64,000 nt of DNA. Source: Saccharopolyspora sp. NFXS83 (GTDB lineage: Bacteria; Actinomycetota; Actinomycetes; Mycobacteriales; Pseudonocardiaceae). Below, piece by piece: positions 36,973 through 45,795 of the stretch. Under the pieces are notes generated by a model. The model was not told where the DNA came from and searched no databases. It saw only the letters and a list, made by a program, of their open reading frames with translations. Within the stretch, counting starts at the first letter, position 1, and each line of letters opens with the position of its first letter. The position numbers were made by a program, and so were the translations under genes. The DNA is taken from NCBI RefSeq assembly GCF_026241095.1, contig NZ_JAPFGB010000021.1:1-64000 (forward strand), written 5' to 3'.

Positions 36973-37905
36973 GTGCCCAAGAAAGTCCTGATCGACTGCG
37001 ATCCGGGTATCGACGACGCGCTGGCGATCGCGTTCGCGCACGGCCGCCCGGAGCTCGAACTCGTCGGGCTCACCACCGTCGCGGGCAACGTGGGGCTGGA
37101 GCACACCACGAACAACGCGCGGTGCCTGGCCGAGTTCTACGGCATGGACGTGCCGATCGCGGCGGGAGCCGACCGCCCGCTGGTGCGGGAGCGCGTGCTC
37201 GCCGACCAGGTGCACGGCGGAAACGGGCTCGGCGGAGTCGTGCTGCCCGCCGCCGCGACACCGGTGGTCGACCGGCACGCGGTCGACTTCATCATCGACG
37301 AGCTGGCCGCCGCGCCCGGGCAGATCAGCCTGCTCGCCGTGGGGCCGCTGACGAACATCGCGCTGGCCGTGCGCAAGGAACCCCGGATCGTCGAGTGGGC
37401 CCGCGAGTTCGTGATCATGGGCGGGTCGTACACGCGCGGCAACCGCACCCCGGCCGCCGAGTTCAACGTCCTCGCCGACCCCGAAGCCGCCGCGGTCGTG
37501 TTCGACGCGGGCTGGCGCACCACGATGATCGGCCTCGACCTGACCGCCCAGGCCCGCGCCACCGCCGACGTGCGCGGCCGGTTCGCCGTGCTGGGCCGGT
37601 TGGAGTCGGAGCTGATCTCACCGATCCTGGACTTCTACGGGCGGCACCCGCAGTACCGGGAGCACGGCCCGGCGGTGCACGACGCCTGCGCGGTGGCCTA
37701 CGCGCTCGACCCCGGTCTGTTCACCACGGTGCCCGCGCGGGTCGACGTGGAGATCCACGGCCGGTTCACCTCGGGCATGACCGTCACGGACTTCGCCGCC
37801 CCGGCCGCACGGCACAACGCCGAGGTGGCGACGGTCCTCGACGCGGAGCGCTTCTGGAACCGCCTCCTGGAGGCCTTCAGCCACGTCGCGACCAGGATGC
37901 CCTGA
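36973..37905 (+). CDS. Inosine-uridine nucleoside N-ribohydrolase
   Basis: The 310-residue nucleoside hydrolase splits ribonucleosides into base and ribose. The calcium-binding DCDPGIDDALAIA motif is at residues 8-20. The second metal site lies in VGPLTNIALA, GGSYTRGNRTPAAEFN binds the ribose, and the His near HDACAVAYALDP is the family acid region. GTG start 36973 follows GAGGAG. Cytoplasmic, salvage pathway. It is downstream of the Rv3662c-like gene but separated by 118 bp. Confidence 0.95.
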   Translation: MPKKVLIDCDPGIDDALAIAFAHGRPELELVGLTTVAGNVGLEHTTNNARCLAEFYGMDVPIAAGADRPLVRERVLADQVHGGNGLGGVVLPAAATPVVDRHAVDFIIDELAAAPGQISLLAVGPLTNIALAVRKEPRIVEWAREFVIMGGSYTRGNRTPAAEFNVLADPEAAAVVFDAGWRTTMIGLDLTAQARATADVRGRFAVLGRLESELISPILDFYGRHPQYREHGPAVHDACAVAYALDPGLFTTVPARVDVEIHGRFTSGMTVTDFAAPAARHNAEVATVLDAERFWNRLLEAFSHVATRMP

Positions 37906-37944
37906 CATGCGCGGAGCGCCGGACTCGACGGGTCGGCTTCCGCT

Positions 37945-38271
37945 TCACTCCGGGTAGGCCAGGTCGAGCCAGACCCAGCGGGCGACGGCGGCGACGAGCA
38001 CGAGGCCTGGGACGACGAACCACCACCAGCGCAGCCAGTGCAACGCCACCGGCAGCGCGCGCAGCAGGCCGCCGAACACGGCGAGCACGATCGCCAGCAG
38101 GGCGCTCACCGAGATCGCGGTGAGCACGTCGTCGTCCCACGCCGCGCGCGGCACCATGGACCAGGACGAGACCACGGCGAACACCGCCACGACGTCCACC
38201 GCGACGCAGAGCACCGCGCTCAGCCAGGTGCCGATCACCCGGCCGGTGCGGCGGGGGTCGTTCTCGTTCAC
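37945..38271 (-). CDS. Small membrane protein, three helices
   Basis: The 108-residue protein has hydrophobic segments at about 14-38, 48-72 and 80-102, with polar ends. Its ATG overlaps the stop of the WXG100/lysozyme-like gene by ATGA, so it belongs to that operon. No family is recognised. Such a coupled membrane protein may serve as immunity or export partner for the upstream product, but this is inference from position only. Confidence 0.72.
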   Translation of the reverse strand: MNENDPRRTGRVIGTWLSAVLCVAVDVVAVFAVVSSWSMVPRAAWDDDVLTAISVSALLAIVLAVFGGLLRALPVALHWLRWWWFVVPGLVLVAAVARWVWLDLAYPE

Positions 38272-39645
38272 TCCATCGCCTTCCTCGCCTGCGGCAGGTT
38301 CTCGACCAACGTCTTGCCGTAGTCCTGCGCCGCCGCGCTGTCCTTGCCCTCAGCGCCATCGTTGTACAGCGCGCCGATCTCGGCGTAGTGCTCCTCGGTC
38401 ATCTCACCGGCAGGGACATCAGCGGATCCGGACTGCGCCTTGAGATCGGCGACGTGCTGGGCGCTGATCAGGATGTTCGTCGTCGGGTCCTCGGAAGCGG
38501 CGATGACCTCTTCCCGCTTGTCGTCGGTCAGCGACTCGGGGTCGTAGCCGAGCACTTCGGCGCTGCGCCGGACCTGCACGGACAACGGGCCGTAGGAGGT
38601 CTCGTCGACGTCGCCACCGGCTCGGCTGGTTCTCGGGGCTGATCGGGGACCAGTCCGGCTCGGCCAGGTCGCGTGCGGTTCCCGTGGCGTCGTCCCACAC
38701 GCGGCCCTTGCCGCCCACTTCTTGCCAGGCGATACCGGCGACCAGTTCGGCGGGCAGGCCCGATTCGCGCGCGGCGGCTTCGATGGCGGCCTTGTTGTCG
38801 CCGATCCACTGCTCGCGGAACTCGTCGGAGTTCTCGCTAAGCCAGTACGGCGTGTTCTTCCCTTCGGGAAGCGTCCCGGCCAGGTCCCGGAAGCGCTGCA
38901 AGGTCGGGGACACCGCGTCCGTTCCGTTGAACGTCTCCAGTTCGGTCTTCGGCCCGCCACCGGGCAGCGCGACGTTGGCGTCGCCCGCCGCCTGCTGCGC
39001 CTCGGAGCCCACTTCGGCGATTCCCGCGAGGATCACGGCGGTGTCCGCGGACTGCGCCCGGAAGTCGGGCAGCCCCTCGTACGCCGCGTTCAGCTGGCCG
39101 AGGCAGGTTCCGCGGGCCGCTGACTCGATCTGCTCGGCTTCGCCGAACTTGCCGCCTGCCTGGTCGTAGTACCGCTGCGCGGCGTCCCGGATGGAGTCGA
39201 CGTCCACGCCGAGTTCGGCGAACCAGTCGAGCACCCCGGTGGTGCTGCTGATGTCCTCCCACTGCCGCATCGGCTCGGCCTCCTGCGCCGTCCGGGTGAG
39301 CGCGGTCGCGACCTTGCCGATCTCCTCGCTGAGCTTCTGCTCGCTGAGCTGACCTTCCTGGACCAGCCGTTGCGCCTCGGCCAGCTCCGGGGCGTACCCG
39401 TCGAGGGCTTTGCACGCGGTGTCGAAGCCGACCGCGAGCTCGTCCACGAGCTGGGCGACCTCCTGCAACCGCGCGTCGTACTGCTCCCGGCCGGTGCCTT
39501 CCCATTCGGTCTCGTCGCGGACCCGGTCGACCGTCGGCCGGGTCGACGAGAGCAGGTCGTGCATGCGCCGGAATTCGTCGGCGTTGCGCTCGACCATCGA
39601 GGGCACGACCTCGCTGAGGAACTCGACGTCCGCGTAGTAGGTCAC
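38268..39645 (-). pseudogene. WXG100-like plus lysozyme-like protein, interrupted by one frameshift
   Basis: The first frame (GTG 39645) reads MTYYADVEFLSEVVPSMVER and has a helical, ESX-type N-terminal region with a W-x-G motif (EWEGTG). It continues to a lysozyme/transglycosylase-like segment LPAELVAGIAWQEVGGKG with a candidate catalytic Glu. At about 38608 the frame changes; GGDVDETSYGPLSVQVRRSA through LVENLPQARKAME continues in another frame to 38268. Removing one C in ccgagccgg restores a protein of about 458 residues. It could be a T7SS-secreted cell-wall enzyme. It follows murQ and the small gene, with overlaps, so glycan turnover is the likely theme. Confidence 0.7.
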
Positions 39646-39648
39646 GGA

Positions 39649-39804
39649 TCACCGGTCCTCGGGTGCGATGAAGGCCCCCTCGGACAGGAATCGGCTGAGT
39701 TCGTCGCGGACTTGGCCGTCCACGGTGACGTGCTCCTCGCCGACCGCCTTCAACTTCGTGGACAGCGCGGCCAGCAACGCGGCGAGGTCCGTGTACTGGT
39801 TCAG
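39649..39804 (-). CDS. Small helical protein between murQ and the WXG100-like gene
   Basis: This short frame of about 51 residues reads NQYTDLAALLAALSTKLKAV, then a polar middle, and ends FLSEGAFIAPEDR. It overlaps the murQ stop and ends three bases before the next gene. No normal start is present at the overlap: CTG 39804 is the only early candidate, and TTG codons occur later. The gap-free packing and coding-like sequence support a gene, perhaps an ESX-type partner, but the start is unsure. Confidence 0.5.
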   Translation of the reverse strand: MNQYTDLAALLAALSTKLKAVGEEHVTVDGQVRDELSRFLSEGAFIAPEDR

Positions 39805-40730
39805 CCGGTGAGGGAGCGCAGGGCTTCGCGGACCTGGCCGTCGGAGACCGCGAGCGCGGCGGCGGCGCGTTCCACGTCGGCGCCGGTGAGCAGGTGCACC
39901 AGCGCGGTCTTGAGATCGCCGCCCGCGGCGCCGAGCGCGTGCGCGCACTCGTCCTCGGAGGCGTTCGTGGCCTCCCGCAGGATCCCCACGGTGCGTCCGC
40001 GCAGCTTCGCGTTCGTCGCGAGGAGGCTGACCATCAGGTTGGAGTAGGTGCGCCCCATCCGGACCATCACGGCCGTGGAGAACGACGTGAGCACCAGCTT
40101 CTGCGCGGTGCCCGCCTTCATCCGGGTGGAGCCCGCGATGGGCTCGGGGCCGGTGTCCACCGCGATCGTCAGGTCGGCGGGGGCGTCGGCGGCCGACTCC
40201 GGGTTGGCCGACATCAACGCCGTGCCCGCTCCGATCTCGCGGGCCGCGCGCAACGCGCCCAGCACGTACGGCGTGCGGCCGGAGGCGGTCAGCCCGAGCA
40301 CGAAGTCCGAGCTGGTCACCGCCGAGCGGATCGCCGACGCACCCGATTCGGTGTCGTCCTCGGCATTCTCCACCGGCTTCTGGAACGCGCCGCTGCCACC
40401 GGCCTGGTGCGCGACGACCCAGTCCGCGGGCACGTTGTAGGTGGGGATGAGCTCGGCCGCGTCGAGCACCGCGAGCCGCCCCGAGGTGCCCGCGCCGACG
40501 TAGTGCACCCGCCCGCCGCCGCGCAGCGCGGTGACGGCCAGGTCCACCGCGCGCGCCAGTTCGGGCAGCGCCCGGCCCACCGCCTCCGGCACGGTGCGGT
40601 CCTCGGCGTTGAGCACCTGCAGGATGTCCAGCGTCGGCAGCAGGTCGATGTCCCTGGTCCGGTCGTTGGTGCGCTCCGTGGGCGCGTTCACTCTCACGGC
40701 GGGCTCGTCCGCCGGTGTGTTGCGGCTCAT
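39801..40730 (-). CDS. murQ: N-acetylmuramic acid 6-phosphate etherase MurQ
   Basis: The 309-residue enzyme cleaves the lactyl ether of MurNAc-6-phosphate to give GlcNAc-6-phosphate and lactate in the cytoplasm. It has a SIS sugar-isomerase domain: YVGAGTSGRLAVLDAAELIPT, ASGRTPYVLGAL and GPEPIAGSTRMKAGTAQK, all strong MurQ signatures. The ATG overlaps the regulator gene by 4 bp. It is the catabolic partner of the secreted glycosidases encoded at 45.8-50.6 kb. No MurP-type PTS or MurNAc kinase is visible in the window, so the uptake and phosphorylation route is not shown. Confidence 0.96.
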   Translation of the reverse strand: MSRNTPADEPAVRVNAPTERTNDRTRDIDLLPTLDILQVLNAEDRTVPEAVGRALPELARAVDLAVTALRGGGRVHYVGAGTSGRLAVLDAAELIPTYNVPADWVVAHQAGGSGAFQKPVENAEDDTESGASAIRSAVTSSDFVLGLTASGRTPYVLGALRAAREIGAGTALMSANPESAADAPADLTIAVDTGPEPIAGSTRMKAGTAQKLVLTSFSTAVMVRMGRTYSNLMVSLLATNAKLRGRTVGILREATNASEDECAHALGAAGGDLKTALVHLLTGADVERAAAALAVSDGQVREALRSLTG

Positions 40731-41653
40731 CGACCGTCCTCCTTGTGCCTGCGGCGATCGGGGCGGGCACCGAGCCGGTGCGCGCCGACCGCCTCGTAGG
40801 TGACTTCCAGCGCTGCCTTGGTGTCGTCGATCCGGCGTTGCGCCACGCCGATGAACAGGCAGTCGATCACGGTGAGCTGGCCGATGCGGCTGGCCATCGC
40901 CCCGGAACGGTAGGTCGTCTCGCGCACCGCCGTGGTGAGCACGTGGTCGGCGATCTCGGTGATGGGGGAGCGGCTGAAGTTGGTGAGCGCCGCCGTGACC
41001 GCGCCGCGGTGGCCCGCTTCGCGCAGCGCCTCGATGGTCTCGGTGGTGGCGCCGGTGTGCGAGATGCCGAGCGCCACGTCGCCGTCGCGCAGCAGCGCCG
41101 CCGAGGTCAACGCCGCGTGCGTGTCCGACCAGGCGAAGCAGGTCAGCCCGATGCGGTGCAGCTTCTGCTGCAGGTCGAGGGCGACGAAGGCGCTGGCGCC
41201 GACGCCGTAGACGTCGATCCGGCGGGCTTGCGCGACGGCGTCGACCACCGCGGACAGCGCGTCCGCGTCGAGCTGGCCGGCGGTCTCCTCCACCGCTTTC
41301 GCGTCTGCGTACGCGACCTTGTCGATGATCTGGTCCAGCCGGTCGTCCGGCTCGATGTCGCCGCCCAGGTCGCGGTCCCGGTTGGAGGTGCGCGCGGTGT
41401 CGGCGGCGAGGGCGATGCGCAGGTCCGGGTAGCCGCCGACTCCGATGGCCTTGCAGAACCGGGTCACGGTGGTTTCGCTGGTGCCCGCGGCCTCGGCCAC
41501 GTCGGTGATGCTGCGCCGCGCGATGGAGGCGGGCGCGGACAGCACGATGTTGGCCACCCGCTGTTCGGCTTTGGCCAGACCGGGGAGCAGGGAGCGGATG
41601 CGGACCAGGGGGCTGGTCGCACCGGCTTCGGCGGAGGCTTCGTCAATGGCCAT
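40727..41653 (-). CDS. murR: MurR/RpiR-family transcription regulator
   Basis: The 308-residue protein has an N-terminal RpiR-type helix-turn-helix (IARRSITDVAEAAGTSETTV, then TRFCKAIGVGGYPDL) and a C-terminal SIS domain (DVYGVGASAFVALDLQQKL, LGISHTGATTETIEAL). Such regulators sense sugar phosphates; here MurNAc-6-phosphate is likely because murQ is translationally coupled. A well-placed promoter seven bases before the ATG suggests a leaderless message for the whole operon. Confidence 0.93.
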   Translation of the reverse strand: MAIDEASAEAGATSPLVRIRSLLPGLAKAEQRVANIVLSAPASIARRSITDVAEAAGTSETTVTRFCKAIGVGGYPDLRIALAADTARTSNRDRDLGGDIEPDDRLDQIIDKVAYADAKAVEETAGQLDADALSAVVDAVAQARRIDVYGVGASAFVALDLQQKLHRIGLTCFAWSDTHAALTSAALLRDGDVALGISHTGATTETIEALREAGHRGAVTAALTNFSRSPITEIADHVLTTAVRETTYRSGAMASRIGQLTVIDCLFIGVAQRRIDDTKAALEVTYEAVGAHRLGARPDRRRHKEDGR

Positions 41654-41659
41654 GTGGGA

Positions 41660-41689
41660 AACTTACTAACGTCGATCTGCGCAGGTCAA
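41660..41689 (-). promoter_or_regulatory. SigA-type promoter of the murR-murQ operon
   Basis: On the minus strand TTGACC (41689-41684) and TAAGTT (41665-41660) are 18 bp apart, and the ATG of murR begins six bases further on. This spacing fits transcription starting at or near the A of the start codon, as in leaderless actinobacterial genes. Confidence 0.7.
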
Positions 41690-41834
41690 TGCGGGTATCT
41701 CCGGGGTGTGCGGGATCTTGCCGGTTTGGGCGCGTGGGAGCCTGTCATCGGGGGGACGGTGTTCGGCGCCCGCCGGGTTGCACCGCGGATTCGCTACCCT
41801 GCGCAGAGCCGCCGACGGTGCGAAGCGGGGTGAC

Positions 41835-43484
41835 ATGAGCGGGCCAGCGGACCTCGGCTCCGAGTTGTTCTGCGCGACCGGGTCGGTCTCGACGTCCGTC
41901 GCCGAGCACGCAGAATTCCTGCTCCAGCAGCACGAGACCGGAGCCCTGCGGCTCTACGACCGCGGTGCGCTGGACCCCGCGGACCCGGCGACCCCGCTGC
42001 GCCACCGGATGACGTGGCTGCGCGACGGCGACCCGGTCTCGGCCGTGCTGGTGCTGCTGGCGCGGGACGAGCAGGTGCGGTTGTGGTTCGCCGCCCGCTG
42101 CCCCGCCGGGTGGGGGCACGGCGTGCCGTCGCCGCTGATCCGGGCCGGTCTGTCGCGGTTCCCGCTGGCCGATCCGCGCAGCGGCCTCGCCGTCACCGGT
42201 TCCACGCTGCGCGACGACCCCGAGGACCTGGCGGGACTGCTCGCGGCCACCCGGGATCGGCGCGGGGAGACGGCGGTGCTGGTGCGCCACGTCGACCGGG
42301 AGCCGGGGAGCCCGCTGGTGGTGCCGCGCCGGTCGGCGGAGTTCCGGAAGGCGACGATGGGCTGCGCGTCGATGGTGTTCATCGGCGACGCCGTGGCGTG
42401 GCGGCTCGCCGCGGAACTGCCCGAGCGGCTGCGGATCCCGTGGCGGGGCGCCAGGTTGTTCCTCCCAAGCGCCTGGTCCGCCGAGTGCGACGACCCTCGA
42501 ATGTCCGAAGTGGACGCCGAGGGTGCCGGGTCGTGGCCGGATGCGGTCGACCTCGCGCTGCGGGTGTCGCGGAGCAGGGAGAGCGGCACGGCGGACGCCG
42601 AACTGTGGTCGATGCTGTTCGCCACCGCCTGGCACGACGAGCGCGTCGCCGACACCCCCGCCGGGCCGGGGGAGCGCTGGTTCGCGGTCGCCGGTGGAGC
42701 GGACAAGTCCGACCTGCGCCAGCGCATCCAGGGCTCCGGCGCGCGGCAGGCGGAATCGAAGGAGGTCGCGGCCCGGCGCGCGGACGCGGTGAGCGGGCTG
42801 AACGCGGAGATCGACCAGGCCACCGCCAGGCTCGCCGGACTGGACCGGTCCCGGCGCGCTCTGGCGGGCGCCGCGCTGCGGCTGCGCGCCGAACGCGACG
42901 CCGCGCGGGAACGGCTCGCAGGCACCTCCCTCGGCGTCGCTCGCCGAAGGCAGGACGTGGCGGTGCGCTCGGCGCGGGCCGGGGCGCGGCGGCTGGCCGA
43001 CCGCGAGCGGGACCTGGAACGGTTGCGGGATCGGGAGGATCGGCTGCGCAGCGAGCTCGGCCGCGCCGCGGCGCCCGAGGTGATCCGGCCGGTGGAGCCG
43101 GCGGGGGTGCGCTTCGGTCCGGGAGTCGGTGCGGAGATCGAGCGCCTCGGCGACGCGCCGGCGCGGCGGTGCGGGCAGGTGCTCGACCTGCTCGCCGCGC
43201 ACGCCGCCGCCCCCGGCGCTTCGCTCGCCGAGCGGCTGCGCGCCGCGGGGATCTCGCCGGTGGGGGATCCGCGCCCGTGGCCGGTCGAGCACCTCGCCGC
43301 CGTCACCTTCCGGGTGCCGATCGAGGTCGACCCGTCCGGGTGGGCGCCGTTTCCCGAGTTCGCGCGGCTGGACCACGCTGGTGATCCGAGGTTCGTGCTG
43401 CACTACCTCGACGACACCGCTGGGGCGACCGGCGTGGTGCACGTCGGCCACGTCGGTCCCGAACTCGCGGTCGGTGCGCCATGA
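41835..43484 (+). CDS. Coiled-coil protein of unknown function, first of a paralogous pair
   Basis: The 549-residue protein has three parts: an N-terminal domain (residues about 8-250: ELFCATGSVSTSVAEHAEFL, EFRKATMGCASMVF, WRGARLFLP), an Arg-rich coiled coil (about 300-420), and a C-terminal domain ending RFVLHYLDDTAGATGVVHVG. Each part has a counterpart in the next gene. No signal peptide, membrane helix or nucleotide-binding motif is visible. Its last four bases overlap the next start (ATGA), so both products are made together and may form a complex. Family not recognised. Confidence 0.82.
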   Translation: MSGPADLGSELFCATGSVSTSVAEHAEFLLQQHETGALRLYDRGALDPADPATPLRHRMTWLRDGDPVSAVLVLLARDEQVRLWFAARCPAGWGHGVPSPLIRAGLSRFPLADPRSGLAVTGSTLRDDPEDLAGLLAATRDRRGETAVLVRHVDREPGSPLVVPRRSAEFRKATMGCASMVFIGDAVAWRLAAELPERLRIPWRGARLFLPSAWSAECDDPRMSEVDAEGAGSWPDAVDLALRVSRSRESGTADAELWSMLFATAWHDERVADTPAGPGERWFAVAGGADKSDLRQRIQGSGARQAESKEVAARRADAVSGLNAEIDQATARLAGLDRSRRALAGAALRLRAERDAARERLAGTSLGVARRRQDVAVRSARAGARRLADRERDLERLRDREDRLRSELGRAAAPEVIRPVEPAGVRFGPGVGAEIERLGDAPARRCGQVLDLLAAHAAAPGASLAERLRAAGISPVGDPRPWPVEHLAAVTFRVPIEVDPSGWAPFPEFARLDHAGDPRFVLHYLDDTAGATGVVHVGHVGPELAVGAP

Positions 43485-45295
43485 ACGAGGACGCCGGCGG
43501 TCCGGCACCGCTGCGCCGCACCGCGTTCTGCGCGGCGGGGCACGCCGACACCTCGCTGCGGGATGCCGAGCGGTGGCTCGTCCGGTCGCACGAATCAGGG
43601 GAGCTGCGGCTGATCGACGCGGGTAGCGAAGCCGGTGGTGACCTGCCGCGACGCTGGCGGGTGAGCTGGGGTCAGGGCTCCGCCGCGGTGCGCGCGGCGC
43701 TCGTGGTGTCCCGCGGCGCGGACGGCGGGAACGCGTTCTGGGTGTACGCGGAAGCCGCCCGGCCCTGGTCGATCCGGGACCAGGTCACCCCGGTGCAGAA
43801 GCTGGGCCTGCTCGAATCAGGGCTGCGGGATTCGCGCGGGGCGTACTCGCTGACCGAGCAGAACCCGTTGGTGGGCTTGGACGACGTGGACTTCCTGGTG
43901 CACACGTTCGCCGAGGGCATGCGGGATTCGCCGGTGCTCGTCTACAACGACGACTTCGGCCGGTCGCTGCCATCGGAGCTGGTGCGCTTCCGCAACGCCA
44001 CCCGCGGATTGTGCGGGCTGCTGCCCGCCGACGACTCGGTCCGCGACCGCGTGAACGCCTTGCTGCCACCCGAGCGCCGCATTCCCGCCCGCGCCGCTCG
44101 TCTGTACCTGCCGCCGTGGTGGGTGGACCGCGAAGCAGACCCGGTGATCCCGCAGGACCGGTTCAACCGGCCCGGCGACTGGCGGAAGCTGGTGGACGCG
44201 GTGCTGCGGGCGAGCACGTGGCGCGCGGGCGGCGCCATCCGCATGACCGGCCAGGCGTGGCAGGCGCTGCTGTTCGATCCGATGCACGACCGGCGGGTCA
44301 CCGAGGACGCCCGCGGCGGGGTGCTGCGCTGGCTGCCCGCCGCGGACGACGGCGGAGCGCGGGTGCTGCGCAACCGGCTCAGCGCCGCCGCCGAGCAGGA
44401 GGACGCCGCCCGCGACCAGGCGGAATCCGCCGCCGAAGTGCTCGCCGAACGGCGTGCCCGCGCGCACCGGCTGCGGGGGCGGGAGCAGCGGGAGCAGCGG
44501 TCCCGGCGGCGGCTGGCGGAACTGACGGTCCGATTGCGGCGGGAACGCGACGAGGCGGACGAGGCGCTGCGGTCCGGTTCGGTTCCGGCGGCGTGGCGCG
44601 CGGCGCGCGACGCCGAACTGGAAGCGGAGCTGTACGCGGCGGAACTGGACGACGTCGAGGACGAGCTGCTCCGGCTGCGCCACCGGGTCGCCGCGTTGGA
44701 ACGCGCCGCCCGCGTGGACGAAGACCCCGGCGTGAGCGGGAGTCCCGGTGAGGGCGGGGATTCCGGCGACGCCCCACCGGCCGGAACACCCGACCCAGCC
44801 GACTTCGCCGACCTGCTCACCGCCGTCCGCCGGGACCTGCCCGCGCTGCGCATCGGCCCCCAGGTTGAACCGTCCGAATTGAACGGTCACCGCCGCAGCG
44901 CGCAGTGGTTGCGGCGCACCTGGAACGTGCTGGTCCTGCTGGACTCCTACGCCCACGACCGGGCCGCCGCCACCGATCACGGCCGTCTCGACCTGCGCGG
45001 CTTCGCGCACTACGTGCGGGTGCACGGGGGCGTGCGGGGGATCAGCGCGGCATCCGTCGCCTCGGGCGAGACGGAGATGGTGGTCAACACCCCGCGGTTC
45101 CGCAACGCCCGCACCTTCCCGGTGCCGCCGGAGGTCGACGCCTCCGGCCACGCCTTCTTCGGCGCCCACGTCAAGATCGACCGCAGCGGCGGTGTCGCTC
45201 CCCGGCTGCACTACTTCGACGACACCCGCGGCCCCACCGCCGCCGTCCACATCGGCTACCTCGGCCCGCACCTGCCCAGCCCGGAATCCAACTGA
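43481..45295 (+). CDS. Coiled-coil protein of unknown function, second of a paralogous pair
   Basis: The 604-residue protein repeats the plan of its neighbour: N-terminal domain (TAFCAAGHADTSLRDAERWL, VRFRNATRGLCGLL, ARAARLYLPPWW), a long charged coiled coil (about 295-410) with a Gly/Pro linker, and a C-terminal domain with ARTFPVPPEVDASGHAFFG and RLHYFDDTRGPTAAVHIGYL. Between linker and C-terminus lies a helical module (SAQWLRRTWNVLVLLDSYA) that is shorter in the partner. I recall similar C-terminal domains in other actinobacterial proteins of unknown role, but cannot name a family. Confidence 0.82.
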   Translation: MNEDAGGPAPLRRTAFCAAGHADTSLRDAERWLVRSHESGELRLIDAGSEAGGDLPRRWRVSWGQGSAAVRAALVVSRGADGGNAFWVYAEAARPWSIRDQVTPVQKLGLLESGLRDSRGAYSLTEQNPLVGLDDVDFLVHTFAEGMRDSPVLVYNDDFGRSLPSELVRFRNATRGLCGLLPADDSVRDRVNALLPPERRIPARAARLYLPPWWVDREADPVIPQDRFNRPGDWRKLVDAVLRASTWRAGGAIRMTGQAWQALLFDPMHDRRVTEDARGGVLRWLPAADDGGARVLRNRLSAAAEQEDAARDQAESAAEVLAERRARAHRLRGREQREQRSRRRLAELTVRLRRERDEADEALRSGSVPAAWRAARDAELEAELYAAELDDVEDELLRLRHRVAALERAARVDEDPGVSGSPGEGGDSGDAPPAGTPDPADFADLLTAVRRDLPALRIGPQVEPSELNGHRRSAQWLRRTWNVLVLLDSYAHDRAAATDHGRLDLRGFAHYVRVHGGVRGISAASVASGETEMVVNTPRFRNARTFPVPPEVDASGHAFFGAHVKIDRSGGVAPRLHYFDDTRGPTAAVHIGYLGPHLPSPESN

Positions 45296-45298
45296 CCG

Positions 45299-45688
45299 TC
45301 AGCCCGGCACGTGCTCCGGCTCGACGAGCACGACCACGCGCTCATCTCCGGGCTGCCCCCACTGGTAGACGTCCTCGCCGGTGTACTTCTTCGCCATCTT
45401 GTTGATGAACGCGTTCTCCGGGTCCGGTTCCGCTCCGACGACTCGGCCGCGGATCTCGACGTAGAGGTACGGGTTGTCCGGGTCGTGCGCGGACAGCGCG
45501 ATGCGCGGATCCCGTTGCAGGTTCCGGAACTTCTGCCTGGTCGTGGTCTGGCTGAACTTCAAGTGCGTGCCGTCCCAGTCGATCCACACCGGGCTGGACT
45601 GCGGCTCGCCACGCGGACCGAGCGTGGCGATGTGCGCGAAAGCGCGCTTGCCGAGGATCTCTTCCAATTCCCGGGGAATCGCGGACAT
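45299..45688 (-). CDS. PPOX-class F420-dependent oxidoreductase
   Basis: The 129-residue split-barrel protein begins MSAIPRELEEILGKRAFAHI and has GEPQSSPVWIDWDGTHLKFS, RQKFRNLQRDPRIALSAHDP and a tail with MAKKYTGEDVY, the pattern of the pyridoxamine-phosphate-oxidase-like F420 group. It probably reduces a small molecule with reduced F420, a cofactor typical of actinobacteria. It is convergent with the coiled-coil pair (3 bp apart). ATG start at 45688. Confidence 0.9.
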   Translation of the reverse strand: MSAIPRELEEILGKRAFAHIATLGPRGEPQSSPVWIDWDGTHLKFSQTTTRQKFRNLQRDPRIALSAHDPDNPYLYVEIRGRVVGAEPDPENAFINKMAKKYTGEDVYQWGQPGDERVVVLVEPEHVPG

Positions 45689-45795
45689 GGCACTGCCTCC
45701 CGACGCTCGACTGCGAACACCAGGAACGACACCGCGCTCGCGACCGCTATTCCGGATCGCGGCGCGGTTCCCCCGTTCGGGAAATGGGGGAGCCG

